Of a DNA stretch of 64,000 nucleotides, positions 24,040 through 34,904 are shown in pieces; within the stretch, counting starts at the first letter, position 1, and every line of letters begins with the position of its first letter. This DNA is from Ceratotherium simum simum. Its lineage: Eukaryota; Chordata; Mammalia; Perissodactyla; Rhinocerotidae. Under the pieces are notes generated by a model that ran no database searches, was not told the DNA's origin, and saw nothing but the letters and a program-made list of their open reading frames with translations. The stretch spans positions 6,323,439 to 6,387,438 of the forward strand of contig NW_004454229.1 of the NCBI RefSeq assembly GCF_000283155.1, written 5' to 3'. Both the position numbers and the translations under genes were made by a program.

Positions 24040-25236
24040 GTATTGCCTTGCCACCACTTGTAGATGAATTCTTTTATTAGTTTTTTAAAGGATGATCCAA
24101 TGGGATCATCTTGAAGAATGCTAATTACTTCCCAATCCTGTGTTTATTTGGTAATATTTTTCCTAAAACTGAAAATATCTCCGTTTACTTGGTACAAGCA
24201 GTATAATTGGACAATTCTTAGGAAGGTAAGTCAGTTGGTTCATTTTTCTAAATAGGCTTTATTTCAACATGAAGTACTCGAAGCTACTTAGATTGAAAAA
24301 TGATTTTGTCCTTTATTTGTTCAGTCCTAGTTGATTCTGACAAAAGATGAGAAGTTATACAATTTTCTACAATCATTATCATTTTCAATTTTAACTATCA
24401 ATGAACTATAAGTTATTTAAAAAGCGCACTATTAAAGACAGTCAAATAAATCCTTTCCAAGAACCATAATTGAAAGAAATTGCCAAGTTCATACCATTTG
24501 CAAATAGTCCGACTGATCTCAGGTTACCCAGTCTGGCCAACAGAGAGAAGGCCAGATGGATTCCATTGTGGTTTCGTTAACACCCAGAATGACAACAGCA
24601 TTACAGGCCTGAGTCTAACCCACTACCTGGGGCCTGCCTCTGGGACACCTACCCACAGCCCCGTCCAGAGGTATTTTTGTGTGAGGTTAGTAAAGGTTCA
24701 TGTTTCTTGTTGTCTGTGGGACAGTGAAGCACATTAATGCACCAGTTTCAGGTTAGCTCTATGGATTGGGTTATGGATATCCTTAAAAACCCAGTCTGAA
24801 AAATCTAGATTTATAAAGCTAGTTAAAAGATTGTTTGCTTTGCAAAAAGAATCTCCTAAGAGTTCTTTAGCAGACCTTCCTGACATATTTAGTGTTTTTG
24901 GTTTTCAACAGGATTTGTCAGGAATGCAGCTTTTGTGTTAAGCGAGGTATGTTTATCCCCTTCATGAAGTCCGTTTACCTCATTCGACCGTATACCGTTA
25001 GTGCCCTCTGCCATCTGAGATGAGTACTACATGAGACTCTGATTGCTAAGTTAACCCTCACTTAGTAACTGAAATAGCACCAAAAGATCTTTAAGTCTGT
25101 TAAGTGTATTGAGTGTGAAATAGCAGGAGGTCCAGGATATTTTGTATTTTTTAATGAAATTTATGAAAGCATGTTCTCATACCTACACTTTCTCAAACTC
25201 TGTTTAAGTAATTATTTATGGACTTTGTTTCCCTAG

Positions 25237-25355
25237 TGTAACTCAACTCCACCTGAAGGATAATTGTTTATCTGATGCCGGGGTGCGGAAAATGACAGCA
25301 CCAGTTCGAGTGATGAAAAGAGGCCTGGAAAATCTAACATTATTAGACTTATCTT
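25237..25355 (+). CDS. LRRC42: LRRC42 coding exon 3 (residues 202-241)
   Basis: Acceptor TTTCCCTAG; donor T|GTAAGTTT. The exon encodes VTQLHLKDNCLSDAGVRKM and the start of the third repeat (LENLTLLDLS). The last base is the first of a split Cys codon. Confidence 0.95.
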
Positions 25356-26583
25356 GTAAGTTTTATTAGAAATTATAGATTATTAATGTTGGAAGAATGG
25401 CATTAGAAATCATCTAGTTCTTTTTCATGTTAGAGGTGATAAAAGTGAGGGGACTTTCCTAGGTGCCATGATAAGTTAGTAGCAGAGCAGGACTGTAGCC
25501 AGGCTCTTGACCCCTGGCCAGATACCTTTCCTGGTGTGCTGCCACCTCTTCAGGGTAGGAAAAGCTCTTACAGATTCATCCATGCCACTCACTATGTGCA
25601 CGCAGGGCAGCCTTTCATCATATTCATAGCATATAGAAAGGACATGTGGCTCATCTTTACTTTCTTTGCATTTCTGATCTGTAATGTGTGTCAGCTAGGT
25701 CTTTTTTGAATCAATATTTGCTTGATGAAAATCTGGATGACACCACAATTGTGATAACTTACTCAGGATTAACCAGATATTGACTCCAGTGGTAGAAAGC
25801 TGATAGAGATCATTTATGATTTAACTGAGCATCCATTGAATATGTGACAGAATGGTAGAGTGTCAAAAGAATAGAAAGAGCAGATTTTGTGGTCAGAGGA
25901 CACTCCTTGCTCTGCTACTTTTGTTAGCAGCTGTGTGCCCTTGGTAAATTATTTAACCTCTCTGAACCTTGCTTTTAGTTTCTGTAAAATGAAGGTAATA
26001 ACAGATGTCTTCCCTCCCAGGGAAGTGTATTCATTCAGCACATTTTTTGAGCATCTGCAGTGTGCCAGGCCCTGGGCTCACAGCCTTGCGGACTCAGTGC
26101 TAAATGTAGTACTCTGATGTGAGAAGGGAATATGTAAGAAAAGATTCTGAAAAAAATGCAAGTTAGTAAGAGTGGTAATAGTCTCTTGTGTCTAATACCT
26201 TTGAAAATTTTTTTAAAATAAATCTTTTTTACTTTGGAGGTGAAATGGCTGTGAACAAAGTCTGATGTACCATTTTAATACGTTTATATATGCTGTTTTT
26301 GTATGGTTCCAAATTAAAACCCACCTGGTTCATTTATTTTTCTGCTAACCTCCAGCTCCTAGAAAGTTAGAGCTATAAAGGATCTTAAGGATTATCTAGT
26401 GTGGCTCCTCCATATTGCAGATAGGATAAAGATAAGATCCATATATTTAATTTACCCTGAAAAGTGTGCTCACTCAATGTTTTATACTTTATCATTGTTT
26501 GGTTTTTTTTTTCTGACCTTATCGTTGGCATTTTAGCAATAGTTATGCTGTAACGGAATATTACCTATGTTTTTGTCATCCAG

Positions 26584-26672
26584 GTAACCCTGAGATCACA
26601 GATGCAGGAATTGGATACCTCTTTTCTTTTAGAAAACTAAACTGCTTAGATATCTCTGGGACGGGGATCAAG
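26584..26672 (+). CDS. LRRC42: LRRC42 coding exon 4 (residues 242-271)
   Basis: Acceptor GTCATCCAG; donor AAG|GTAAGAC. The exon encodes NPEITDAGIGYLFSFRKLNC followed by LDISGTGIK, the third and fourth leucine-rich repeats, and ends in phase 0. Confidence 0.95.
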
Positions 26673-26802
26673 GTAAGACTTTTGCTCCCTTCTCTTACTT
26701 TTCCAAACTCACAGTTGGATATTTTACTTCTGCTAATTGGTGTTTAGAAAGGGCTGATATTTATAGTAGTGTTTATTTGCTACTGAAAACAAGTAAGAAT
26801 TG

Positions 26803-27086
26803 GGGCAGCCCAGTGGCGCAAGCAGTTAAGTGCACGCAGTCCGCTTCGGCGGTCTGGGGTCTGTGGATTCGGATCCCGGTCGCGCACTGACGCACCGCTT
26901 GTCGCGCCATGCTGTGGCAGCGTTGCATATAAAGTAGAGAAAGATGGGCATGGATGTTAGCCCAGGGCCAATCTTTCTTGGCAAAAAAGAGGAGGATCAG
27001 CATCGGATGTTAGCTCAGGGCTGATCTTCCTCACAAAAAAATTAAAAATAAATAAATAAAATAAAATAAACTGTCTAAAAAAAAAA
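26803..27086 (+). mobile_element. ERE SINE about 40 bases before the LRRC42 exon 5 acceptor
   Basis: Flanked by a perfect 17-base duplication AAAACAAGTAAGAATTG (26,786-26,802 and 27,087-27,103). Has the GGCAGCCCAGTGGCGCAAGC head, GGATTCGGATCCCGGTCGCG and a long A-rich tail. The second target copy ends 40 bases before the AG of the exon 5 acceptor. Confidence 0.93.
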
Positions 27087-27143
27087 AAAACAAGTAAGAA
27101 TTGACCAGAGGTGTGTGTTCCTGTTCTGTTGTTCCCTCACTAG

Positions 27144-27257
27144 GACATCAAAGCCATCAAACACAAGCTGCAGACCCACATAGGCCTTGTTCACTCTAAA
27201 GTGCCTTTGAAGGAATTTGATCACAGTAACTGCAAGACAGAGGGCTGGGCTGACCAG
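27144..27257 (+). CDS. LRRC42: LRRC42 coding exon 5 (residues 272-309)
   Basis: Acceptor TTCCCTCACTAG; donor CAG|GTAATGC. The exon encodes DIKAIKHKLQTHIGLVHSKV and on to GWADQ, 38 whole codons. An ERE SINE ends only about 40 bases before this acceptor (see 26,803-27,086), so the branch point must lie in the short strip between, or in the duplicated target site. Confidence 0.95.
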
Positions 27258-29488
27258 GTAATGCAGATTTTTCTCCCCTACAGTTAATATGGCTTTTCAT
27301 TTTAATTTCAAACGTCTTATTCAGTATGTTAATCCTCATGGTATTCCTTGGCTGAATTGTCCTGTTATGTCAAATCAGAGACGCTGATGGTCTATAACTG
27401 ACCCAGCTACTAAAGGAAAGGTGCTAGATGCCGGTCGTTAAATCTCATGCTTCTGTCACTAGATTGTGCTTTGTCTTTATTGGACCTAGGAGAAAATGCC
27501 TTCTTATAAATGACTCAGAAAATAAGTGAATTCTGGCTTGCTACACAAAAAAGCTGTCAGATTCTCTTAGCAATGTGTATATACTGGAAAGAGAATAAGT
27601 CACACTGATAAGGAGTCAAATCTGCCTCTTCCCCTTTTTTGGGCAAATTTCTTACCAGAAACTTAGTGAAGAAATGTTTTTTTGTCTGTCTGTCACTGAG
27701 CCTTCCCATTTTCAACTTCTTGGCTGAACTTTGACTCTCATCTTGATGGTCTTTCTCAACGTCGTAAAGTACAGACTTAAGTAGGAGGTCAGAGGGTGAC
27801 CAAGTAGCACAGCACCAGTAGATGCCAGCTTGCCTGTGGCTGGTCCTTTCTCCAGACACTTGAAACCGAGGTTTCTTGGTGGAGGCCTAGAGGACCCCCC
27901 CAGACTGTTTTGTTCCGGATCCCTCCTTGGTTCATGCTGCATGATGGTGGGCCTGTCCAGCTGCCTGATTGTAGCGTCACCTTCCTGTAGGTAAGCAAGG
28001 AGGGTGCCAGTGAGTCTGTGTTTCAGAAGTACTTTGAAGTTGGTGCAGAAGTTGCCTCCTGAGGTAATCACTGCAGTGCATTGCCAGACGCAGTTTGTAG
28101 CCCTGGGTGAATGCGAGATGTATCCAGTGGACTTGGGACAGGTGTGGGATGGTTGTAAGAAAGGCTTGATGTAGTTGGGTAGCAGGTGACATGGTAGAAA
28201 GAGGATAGGCTATGGAGTCAAAGAGACCTGGGTGTGGGATCCTGGCTCAACAATCCAATAGCTGTATGACTTCAGGCAGCTTTAAGTCTCTGTTTCATCA
28301 TCTGTAAAATGCAGAGACCAGGACCTCTCTTGCAGAGCTTGGGAAGGGTGAAGTAAAATACCTGGCAGCCCGGCCTGAAAGTGAGCTGATTGGGCCCAGT
28401 GCAGCTTCACGCCGTGCAGCTCAGCAGGGCCTCTGGGGCTTGGCAGCAGTGCTTCCTCCATCTCCTGTTGCTCCCTTATTAAATTGTTTCAGGCTGGCTC
28501 CCTTCTCCTCCTGCCTCATTCTCAGTGGGAGACACAGAAAAATGAAGCCATCTAACAGGAGTCCCCTTACTGCCCTGTCTCTGTCTCACAATTTCTCTGT
28601 TTATTTAGCCTTACTCTACCTCCCTCCTATGTAAGGGGGACAGCTGTGCCACCGTATTCCAGTGATAAGCCCTTAGGATTGTTTTTGTTTTGTTTTCACT
28701 TCTATTTCCTAAGATCTCCAGCTTCCTCTGTGATGTTTTACTAGTAATTATTTCCCTCTACTGCCCCACTGCAACTTCAGTCTCACCCTCTGCTGGCTGC
28801 TTTCCTTCTGTGTATAAATATGCTGGAGCTACCCTCATTCTAACCTGTGCCTCACCCCGGCACAGTGGTGACTCGTTTTCTATTCTTGTCTCTCCCACCT
28901 CCTCACTGCCTACTCAGTTCTCAGTCCCTTGTAACCTGGTTCTGGCCGCACTGCTCTCCTGCAGGAGTTCTCTTGAAGGTGGCACGTGCTCTCCTTCTTC
29001 CTCCGCCTGGCTTCTCTGCAGCGTTGATGCAAACAGGCGTGCCTCGTGCTCTCTCTCTCTCGGCTTTCCTCTGGCTCTCTCCTAACTTCCCCGCTTCTCC
29101 CTCTGGCCCTTGCTGAGTCCTCATTTCCTCCTCTCCTCTTCTATCTCCCCTCCTTCTCCCCATGATCTTCACTGTTCTCAGAGCCTTAAGTGTCCCTGCA
29201 GGGATGACTACTTTCTCACCCTGGACCCCTTCCTAAATATCATCCATAAATCTCTGCCTGGAACCTCAGATCCAGCTTTTCCGAACCAGACTCGTTTTCT
29301 TCCTCCCCTTCCCTGAACAGCTCTTCCTACTGACATTCTTATTTCTGTTAGTGGAAGCACCATTTTCCCCACTGCCCGCTGAGTTGCCAAACTCAGCTGT
29401 TCCATCTTGGCATTCTCTTAGATTTGTCCCCATTTTCCATAATCAGGAAGGTATCATAGAAGGGATAACAAGTAATATTTATTGAGTG

Positions 29489-29696
29489 GGGCCGGCCCTG
29501 TGGCTTGGTGGTTAAGTGCGCGCGCTGCGATGCTAGTGGCCCGGGTTCGGATCCCGGGTGCGCATCGAGGCACCACTTCTCCGTTCATCCTGAGGCCGAG
29601 TCCCACATACAGCAACTAGAAGGATGTGCAGCTACGACACACAACTATCCACTGGGGCTTTGGGGGGGAAAAAATAAAATAAACAAACAAACAAAA
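29489..29696 (+). mobile_element. ERE SINE inserted in a MIR
   Basis: Flanked by ATTTATTGAGTG at 29,477-29,488 and 29,697-29,708. The duplicated target is itself the first bases of a reversed MIR that continues to about 29,930 (GAGTGCTTCCTATGTGCC onward). Confidence 0.93.
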
Positions 29697-29930
29697 ATTT
29701 ATTGAGTGCTTCCTATGTGCCAGACATTGTGCTAAACGGCTTATGCATGTTATCTCATTTAATCCTAACAGCAGCCTGATGGAGTATGTACGGTTATTAA
29801 TCCCTATTTTACAGATGAAGAAATTGAGACTCACAAATTAAATCACTTGCCAGGAGTGCCCTGGCTAGTAAGTGGTGGAGTTAACTCCGGAACTGTATTC
29901 TTAAACTCTGCATTGTACTGCCTCTGTGTC
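29697..29930 (-). mobile_element. MIR SINE, reversed, split by ERE
   Basis: Plus strand reads TTATTGAGTGCTTCCTATGT, TATCTCATTTAATCC, TTTTACAGATGAAGAAATTG. Confidence 0.8.
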
Positions 29931-30578
29931 CTGAAAATGTTTTTCTTGTCTTTCTTTGTGATCATTTCATTGCATACCATAATGAGAAATATTCAAATTC
30001 TTGTTATTCATGATATATGTGAAATAATCATCTACCTTTATTTTATTTATGCATAGTTTGTATTCAGCCAAATTTCCAAAAGAATTTTTAGTAGCTTATA
30101 ATAAAAATACATTTGTAACAGTTTTAAAAAATGGAAACTGACTGTGACGTGTGAGAATATGGAAACTTGGGCATTCTACACACATACAAGAGTTTGAGTT
30201 CAGGTAGTGTATTTTAAGGCATGAAAGTGAGTCTAGGAATGTGTGAAAAGTATTATGACTAAGGTTTTAAATTTTAGTATTTAGTTTAAGGATATGCAAT
30301 TTATTTCTAGCTTGGAATAGAGATGAAAATAGACAGGGAGTCAGCTCTATAGATTTTTCCTGAGTTGTGCAAATACATATATTGAATGTATGTAGTCTGA
30401 CCAACTCCTGCATTAAAATAGAAAATCCAGACTTGACTTGGTTCTTATCACTGATCACCTCAAGTAGGATTACCACAGGGGTTTGTGTTTATGGAAGGGG
30501 AGCAAGGGGAACAAGGAAGGCTTGAGATTCAAGGCTGGAGGTTTTGTTGAGATTCAAATCTTTCCAAATACATTTTAG

Positions 30579-30663
30579 ATTGTTCTGCAGTGGGAGCGTG
30601 TGACTTCGGAAGCTGTGAAGCCACGAGAAACCTCGGAGCCTCGAGCAGCAGCTCAGCGCTTCT
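30579..30663 (+). CDS. LRRC42: LRRC42 coding exon 6 (residues 310-337)
   Basis: Acceptor ATACATTTTAG; the exon encodes IVLQWERVTSEAVKPRETSE and PRAAAQRF, ending in the first base of a Tyr codon before the donor GTGAGA. Confidence 0.94.
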
Positions 30664-30999
30664 GTGAGAAATTTCCTTTCCTTTGGAGTTTTTTGCCTTT
30701 AAGTTATTTTGCACCCTTAAAGCAGTTCATCCGTTTTCACTCAGTGGGACAATAAATTATGATAGAATTGACTTAATTAGATGACCAAAACTTGTATTCT
30801 CTCAACATAGCATACAGTATAAGTTTACACTTAGCTTTGAGCACCTGCACCAGGAAAATAGCTTATTATTATTATTTTTTAATGGTTTTATTTTATTTTA
30901 TTTTGAAAATAGCTTATCAAATGTATGTATGTGTGTATGTATTTATATCCCATCTTGTTCCAAAAAAGATTTGTGGTGGTACAAAAGTAGATAGAGTGT

Positions 31000-31470
31000 A
31001 GAGATTAAAAACGAATTAAGTGTATTCAAAAGGTAGAAGCAACCCAGTGTCCATCGGCAGGTGAATGGATAAGCAAAATGTAGTATTTACATACAATGAA
31101 ATATTATTCAGCCTTAAAAAGGAAGGAAATTTTGACACATGCTATAATATGGATGAAACTTGAAGACAGTATGCTAAGTGAAATAAGCCAGTCAAAAAAA
31201 GGCAAATACTGTATTCTTCTTACATGAGGTTCCTAGAATAGTCAAGTTCATAGAGACGGAAGGCAGTAGGGTGGTTGCCAGCGACTAGGGGGAGGGTAAC
31301 AGGGTTAGTGTTTAATGGGTACAGAGTTTCAGTTTTGCAAGATGGAAAAGTTTTGGAGATGGATGGTGGTGATGTTTGCACAACAGTGTGAATGTACTTA
31401 ATGCCACAGAATTATACACTTAAAAATGGTTAAAATAGGACATTTATGTTATAGGTATTTTACCATAACT
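31000..31470 (+). mobile_element. L1 3'-end fragment
   Basis: Runs from GTAGAAGCAACCCAGTGTCC through GGTGGTTGCCAGCGACTAG to AATTATACACTTAAAAATGG, the L1 3' end. Confidence 0.8.
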
Positions 31471-31474
31471 TTTT

Positions 31475-31770
31475 TTTTTTTTTGTGAGGAAGATCAGCCC
31501 TGAGCTAACTTCCATGCTAATCCTCCTCTTTTTTGCTGAGGAAGACCGGCTCTGAGCTAACATCTATTGCCAATCCTCCTCCTTTTTTTTTCCCCCAAAG
31601 CCCTAGTAGATAGTTGTATGTCATAGTTCCATATCCTTCTAGTTGCTGTATGTGGGACACAACCTCAGCATGGCTGGAGAAGCCGTGCGTAGATTCGCGC
31701 CCGGGATCCGAACCCGGGCCACCAGTAGCAGAGTGCATGCACCCAACCGCTAAGCCACGGGGCTGGCCCC
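31475..31770 (-). mobile_element. ERE SINE, minus strand
   Basis: Poly-T on the left, head GGGGCTGGCC reversed at the right. Target duplication TTACCATAACTTTTT lies at about 31,460-31,474 and 31,771-31,785. It landed in the L1 3' end just before it. Confidence 0.93.
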
Positions 31771-31944
31771 TTACCATAACTTTTTAAAAAAGAGTTAGAT
31801 GAAATTGAAGTGAGGGGGGGAAAAAAGGTAACAAAATAAGAAGAATCCAGGGCATACCAAAAAATACAGAGTAAGGTGATATCATTTGCTAGAGTTGTGC
31901 CACAAATTTGGCTCTTAGAAGACAAAGTCAAGTCCAGATTTTGA

Positions 31945-32150
31945 ATAGTAATAGCTAACATTTTTTGAGCTTTTTCTATGTGCCAAGCATTGTGCTAAGC
32001 ACTTTTTATATGTTATTTAACTTATCTTCACATCACTCTTATGAAATAGGTTTTATATCCTTATAAAGTTGAGAAAAGTGAATCTTAAGTCACTTGCCCA
32101 AGGTCACTTACCCAGGAAGTGGCAGAGTACATGCCTTCAGCCTGTGCTAG
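31945..32150 (-). mobile_element. MIR SINE, reversed
   Basis: TCTATGTGCCAAGCATTGTG, AAGTCACTTGCCCAAGGTCA on the plus strand. Confidence 0.75.
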
Positions 32151-32319
32151 TGCGTATGCCACTGTCAACTTTACTGGGCATGGGAAAGGGAATAAAATTA
32201 GCCCAGACATCAGTTGTTGGGGCTTTTGTCGTTTCCTTGGATCATCTCTCTAGATTTAGGCAGGCATTATCATGCCAGCATGGTGAACTCATCGCCGTTC
32301 TCTTCTGTCACTCTTACAG

Positions 32320-32594
32320 ATGGGAAGCGGGCTCGAACAGAAGCCCTAGGGAAGTGTCCCCTGGCAGACACCCACATGAACTCTTCTGAGAAACTCCAGT
32401 TCTACAGAGAGAAAGCCCCAGACTGCCACGGGCCATTGTTGAAACGTGAACCTGTCTCAAGCCAGGAGTCAAAGACGAGCAAGAAGAGAGCTCTTGAGGA
32501 GCCAGAGAAGGAACAGAATAACTCGTCACAGTCTGCAAAGCAGAAATACGTGTGTCTTGCCATGGAAGACTGGGACTTGTTAAATTCCTATTGA
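32320..32594 (+). CDS. LRRC42: LRRC42 coding exon 7, C-terminus and stop
   Basis: The acceptor CACTCTTACAG is followed by AT, completing the split Tyr codon, then GKRARTEALGKCPLADTH. The exon holds the polar tail with the lysine-rich SKTSKKRALEE segment and closes with EDWDLLNSY and TGA at 32,592-32,594, which is the family's usual C-terminus. Confidence 0.95.
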
Positions 32595-32820
32595 TTGGCA
32601 GATATAAGTTGACCTTTTGCCCTCCAACTCTAGTGTATGAGGAAAAGGGGCCGATGACGTTTTCCTTTTTGTTTGAATTTACCTATGGTATTAGCATAGC
32701 AAGCAGATATTTCTACTTTTGTGGTGGGGGAGGGGAATGCTATGGAAGTATGTAATAATTTCTAATGTATATTTTCAATACATAGTAATTTTTCAAATAA
32801 ACCTTTTTGCTCTCCATAAG
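32595..32820 (+). other. LRRC42: LRRC42 3'UTR
   Basis: A short 3'UTR of about 220 bases between the stop and the expected cleavage site downstream of the AATAAA at 32,796. The end coordinate is an estimate. Confidence 0.7.
32796..32801 (+). terminator. LRRC42: LRRC42 polyadenylation signal AATAAA
   Basis: A canonical AATAAA within TTTCAAATAAACCTTTTTG lies about 200 bases after the stop, followed by a T-rich stretch and a TGCTTGTG downstream element. Confidence 0.8.
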
Positions 32821-32954
32821 TTCTGCTTGTGAAATATAGACTGGAGCCACAGGAAATAACACTTCAGTTTGGGGTGGAAGGCCATGTGAACTAACAAGGC
32901 AGCTTTGCATGATTGTTACTACCCCAGTGTGACCCAGCCGCTAGGATATATATA

Positions 32955-33300
32955 TACATGCTACCATTATTGAATGCTTCCTATCTGCCATGCCCTGTCC
33001 TCACAACAACCATGGAAGGTAGATATTAGCCCCAATTGAGAGTTAAGAAAACTCAGCCTCAAGTGAGTTGTTCAAGGTCACAGAGCTTAAAGTGACAGGA
33101 CTAGAATTTATACTTTCTGTCCAACTAAAGCCCACTTTGTTACATTGCCTTCTTAAATAATAGTTACCATTTATTTAAATCCCAGCTACTAAGTCTATGA
33201 AGTAAACTGCCAGGAATCTTCATAATAGTCCTGCAAAGTGAGGATTATCACCTGTATTTGACAGGTGAGGAACTGAGGCCAATGACTTGCCTTGGACCAG
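32955..33300 (-). mobile_element. MIR-type sequence, reversed (one or two copies)
   Basis: TGAATGCTTCCTATCTGCCA, AAGGTCACAGAGCTTAAAG, then a second run with ACAGGTGAGGAACTGAGGCC. Confidence 0.6.
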
Positions 33301-33463
33301 TGTTTCTCAAGCTTTATTGTGCATGCAAATCACCTGGGGATCTTGCTCAAATGCAGATTTTAATTCAGTAGGTCTGGAGTGGCACCTGAGATTCGGTGTT
33401 TTTCTAACAAGTTTCCAGATGATGTCAGTGCTTCTAATTTGTGGACTATACTTTGAGTAGCAA
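33298..33463 (+). mobile_element. MER5A-like hAT fragment
   Basis: CAGTGTTTCTCAAGC, GCAAATCACCTGGGGATC and AATTCAGTAGGTCTGGAG are MER5A landmarks. Similar pieces lie at about 34,745-34,890 and 41,505-41,650. Confidence 0.65.
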
Positions 33464-33475
33464 GGCCCTAGACCT

Positions 33476-33766
33476 TTACTGTCGAATATGGTAGCCCCTA
33501 GTCACATGTGGCCATTGAACACTTGAAATGTGGCTAGTCCAAATTGAGATGTGCTGTAAAATACACACTGGATATCAGATATACCAAAGTACAAAAAAAT
33601 AAGTGGAAAATATCTCCATTTTTAAGTACTGATTACATGTTAAAATGATACTTTTGATGTTAAAAATATTAATTTCACCTGTTTTTATTTTTCTAATGTG
33701 GCCACTAGAAAATTTATGTGGCTTGCATTTGTGATTTGCCTTATATCTCTGTTAAACAGTGCTGCT
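33476..33766 (+). mobile_element. hAT-type nonautonomous element with 8-bp target duplication
   Basis: Bounded by CTAGACCT at 33,468-33,475 and 33,767-33,774. Internal text includes CACATGTGGCCATTGAACAC and AATTTCACCTGTTTTTATTT; the ends are ACTGTC.. and ..AACAGT. I know the family by sight but not its name for certain. Confidence 0.7.
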
Positions 33767-34904
33767 CTAGACCTTATTCCATCCTTAAAAGGTGAGCTTA
33801 AAGCAAGACTTACTGGCAAGTAAAAGAAGAGAGAGAATACTTCAAGGAATTAAGAACATTGGTTTGACGTTTAGAAATGCTCTGGAGTTTAACCAGAATT
33901 TTAATAAAGGTAGATCTTGGATCTGATATGTGTTGCATTTGCAATTCAGAGCTAGGCAAGGTGCTACCTCTGAAAAGGTGGCCTGTTGCCCAAGAGCATA
34001 TCAAAAGCTCTGATTTCTGAAATTTATAAAATGGAAAAGGCAGATTCAGTGTAGATCGTTTTTCTTTGTAGAAGTACAGTTGAGTTGTAAAATGGATGGA
34101 CAGTGCATACCTTGCCAAATTCCTGGTGCAAATAAAGAGTCAGCCTTGCTTGTCAAACTTGGCATATATTGTTAGTCAGACTTGAGTCTAATCTGATCGC
34201 CCCATTGTTGCTGTGTTGCAGTGCTATGTCAGAAAGTGGCATCTGGAATTACTTTTCAAATATCCCACCTGTTCTGATCAGTTTGGAGGGCAAATCTTCC
34301 TTCAAAGCAACTTCTGATTACTTCTCTGTTATAAACACAGTGTACTTTTAAAGCTAAGATTTCATTTTCTTTAATCCTTTTTGTCTTTCAAGGATCTCAT
34401 TTTTCTTTGCTGGTGATTATTTTAAACAAATATTTCTTGTTTGATCTGAACGATTCATTGTAGTCATTGAAATGGAGTTAGGAAAGTCCAGGCTTTGTTT
34501 TAATGATGGGGATGAAGGTCAGTTGATGATGAGCATGAAATAGATGGGGTAATTTGTGTGTGTGTGTTCAGACTACATGTGAGGATTAGCTATTTTTAAA
34601 TTAGAGTTTCTTGTTTCTTTTTTCTTAGAATTCACTTGCTGATTCATTAGGAACTTTGGACAAGTGACTCGATACTGCTAATCCTTAATTTACCTCTTTA
34701 AAACTAGGCCGCCTACCTCCGTAATGCTTGCAAGAATGAATAAATCAGTATTTCTCAAAAGTGTGGTCTGTGGACCCTTGCCCCAGAGTCTCCTGGAGTA
34801 TTTGTTAAAATGGAAATTCCTGGACCCTACCCATATTTACTGAATCGGAATCTTTTAGTTTGTTAGAATTACATAAGAATCTGACATTAGGCTTAGTTTT
34901 CTGC

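Larger units (their letters stand above)
27258..30578 (+). other. LRRC42: LRRC42 intron between coding exons 5 and 6
   Basis: Contains a MIR (about 28,205-28,365), an ERE SINE (29,489-29,696) inserted in a minus-strand MIR (about 29,697-29,930), and a pyrimidine-rich stretch (about 28,950-29,330). Several chance open frames fall in the pyrimidine-rich part but match nothing I know. Confidence 0.6.
13420..32820 (+). other. LRRC42: LRRC42 gene, complete (leucine-rich repeat-containing protein 42)
   Basis: Seven coding exons (18,938-19,410; 23,908-24,039; 25,237-25,355; 26,584-26,672; 27,144-27,257; 30,579-30,663; 32,320-32,594) sum to 1,287 bases, which is 428 codons plus stop. That equals the human LRRC42 length I remember, and every junction keeps phase with GT-AG borders. 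The product has a globular N-terminal half, about four leucine-rich repeats (LTCLDLSCCKL near residue 175, VTQLHLKDNCLSDAG near 203, LTLLDLSCNPEITDAG near 235, LNCLDISGTGIKD near 260) and a polar, lysine-rich C-terminal tail with a KKR cluster that could be a nuclear signal. No signal peptide or membrane segment is seen. Its biochemical role is poorly known; it has been linked to cell growth and chromatin factors in tumours. It shares its promoter with HSPB11. Confidence 0.93.

Noticed and set aside
1036..31777. tRNA gene calls from the SINE heads (B-box-like GGTTCGGATCC)
   Set aside because: These are tRNA-derived ERE SINEs. They lack a foldable full cloverleaf and end in A-rich tails with target duplications.
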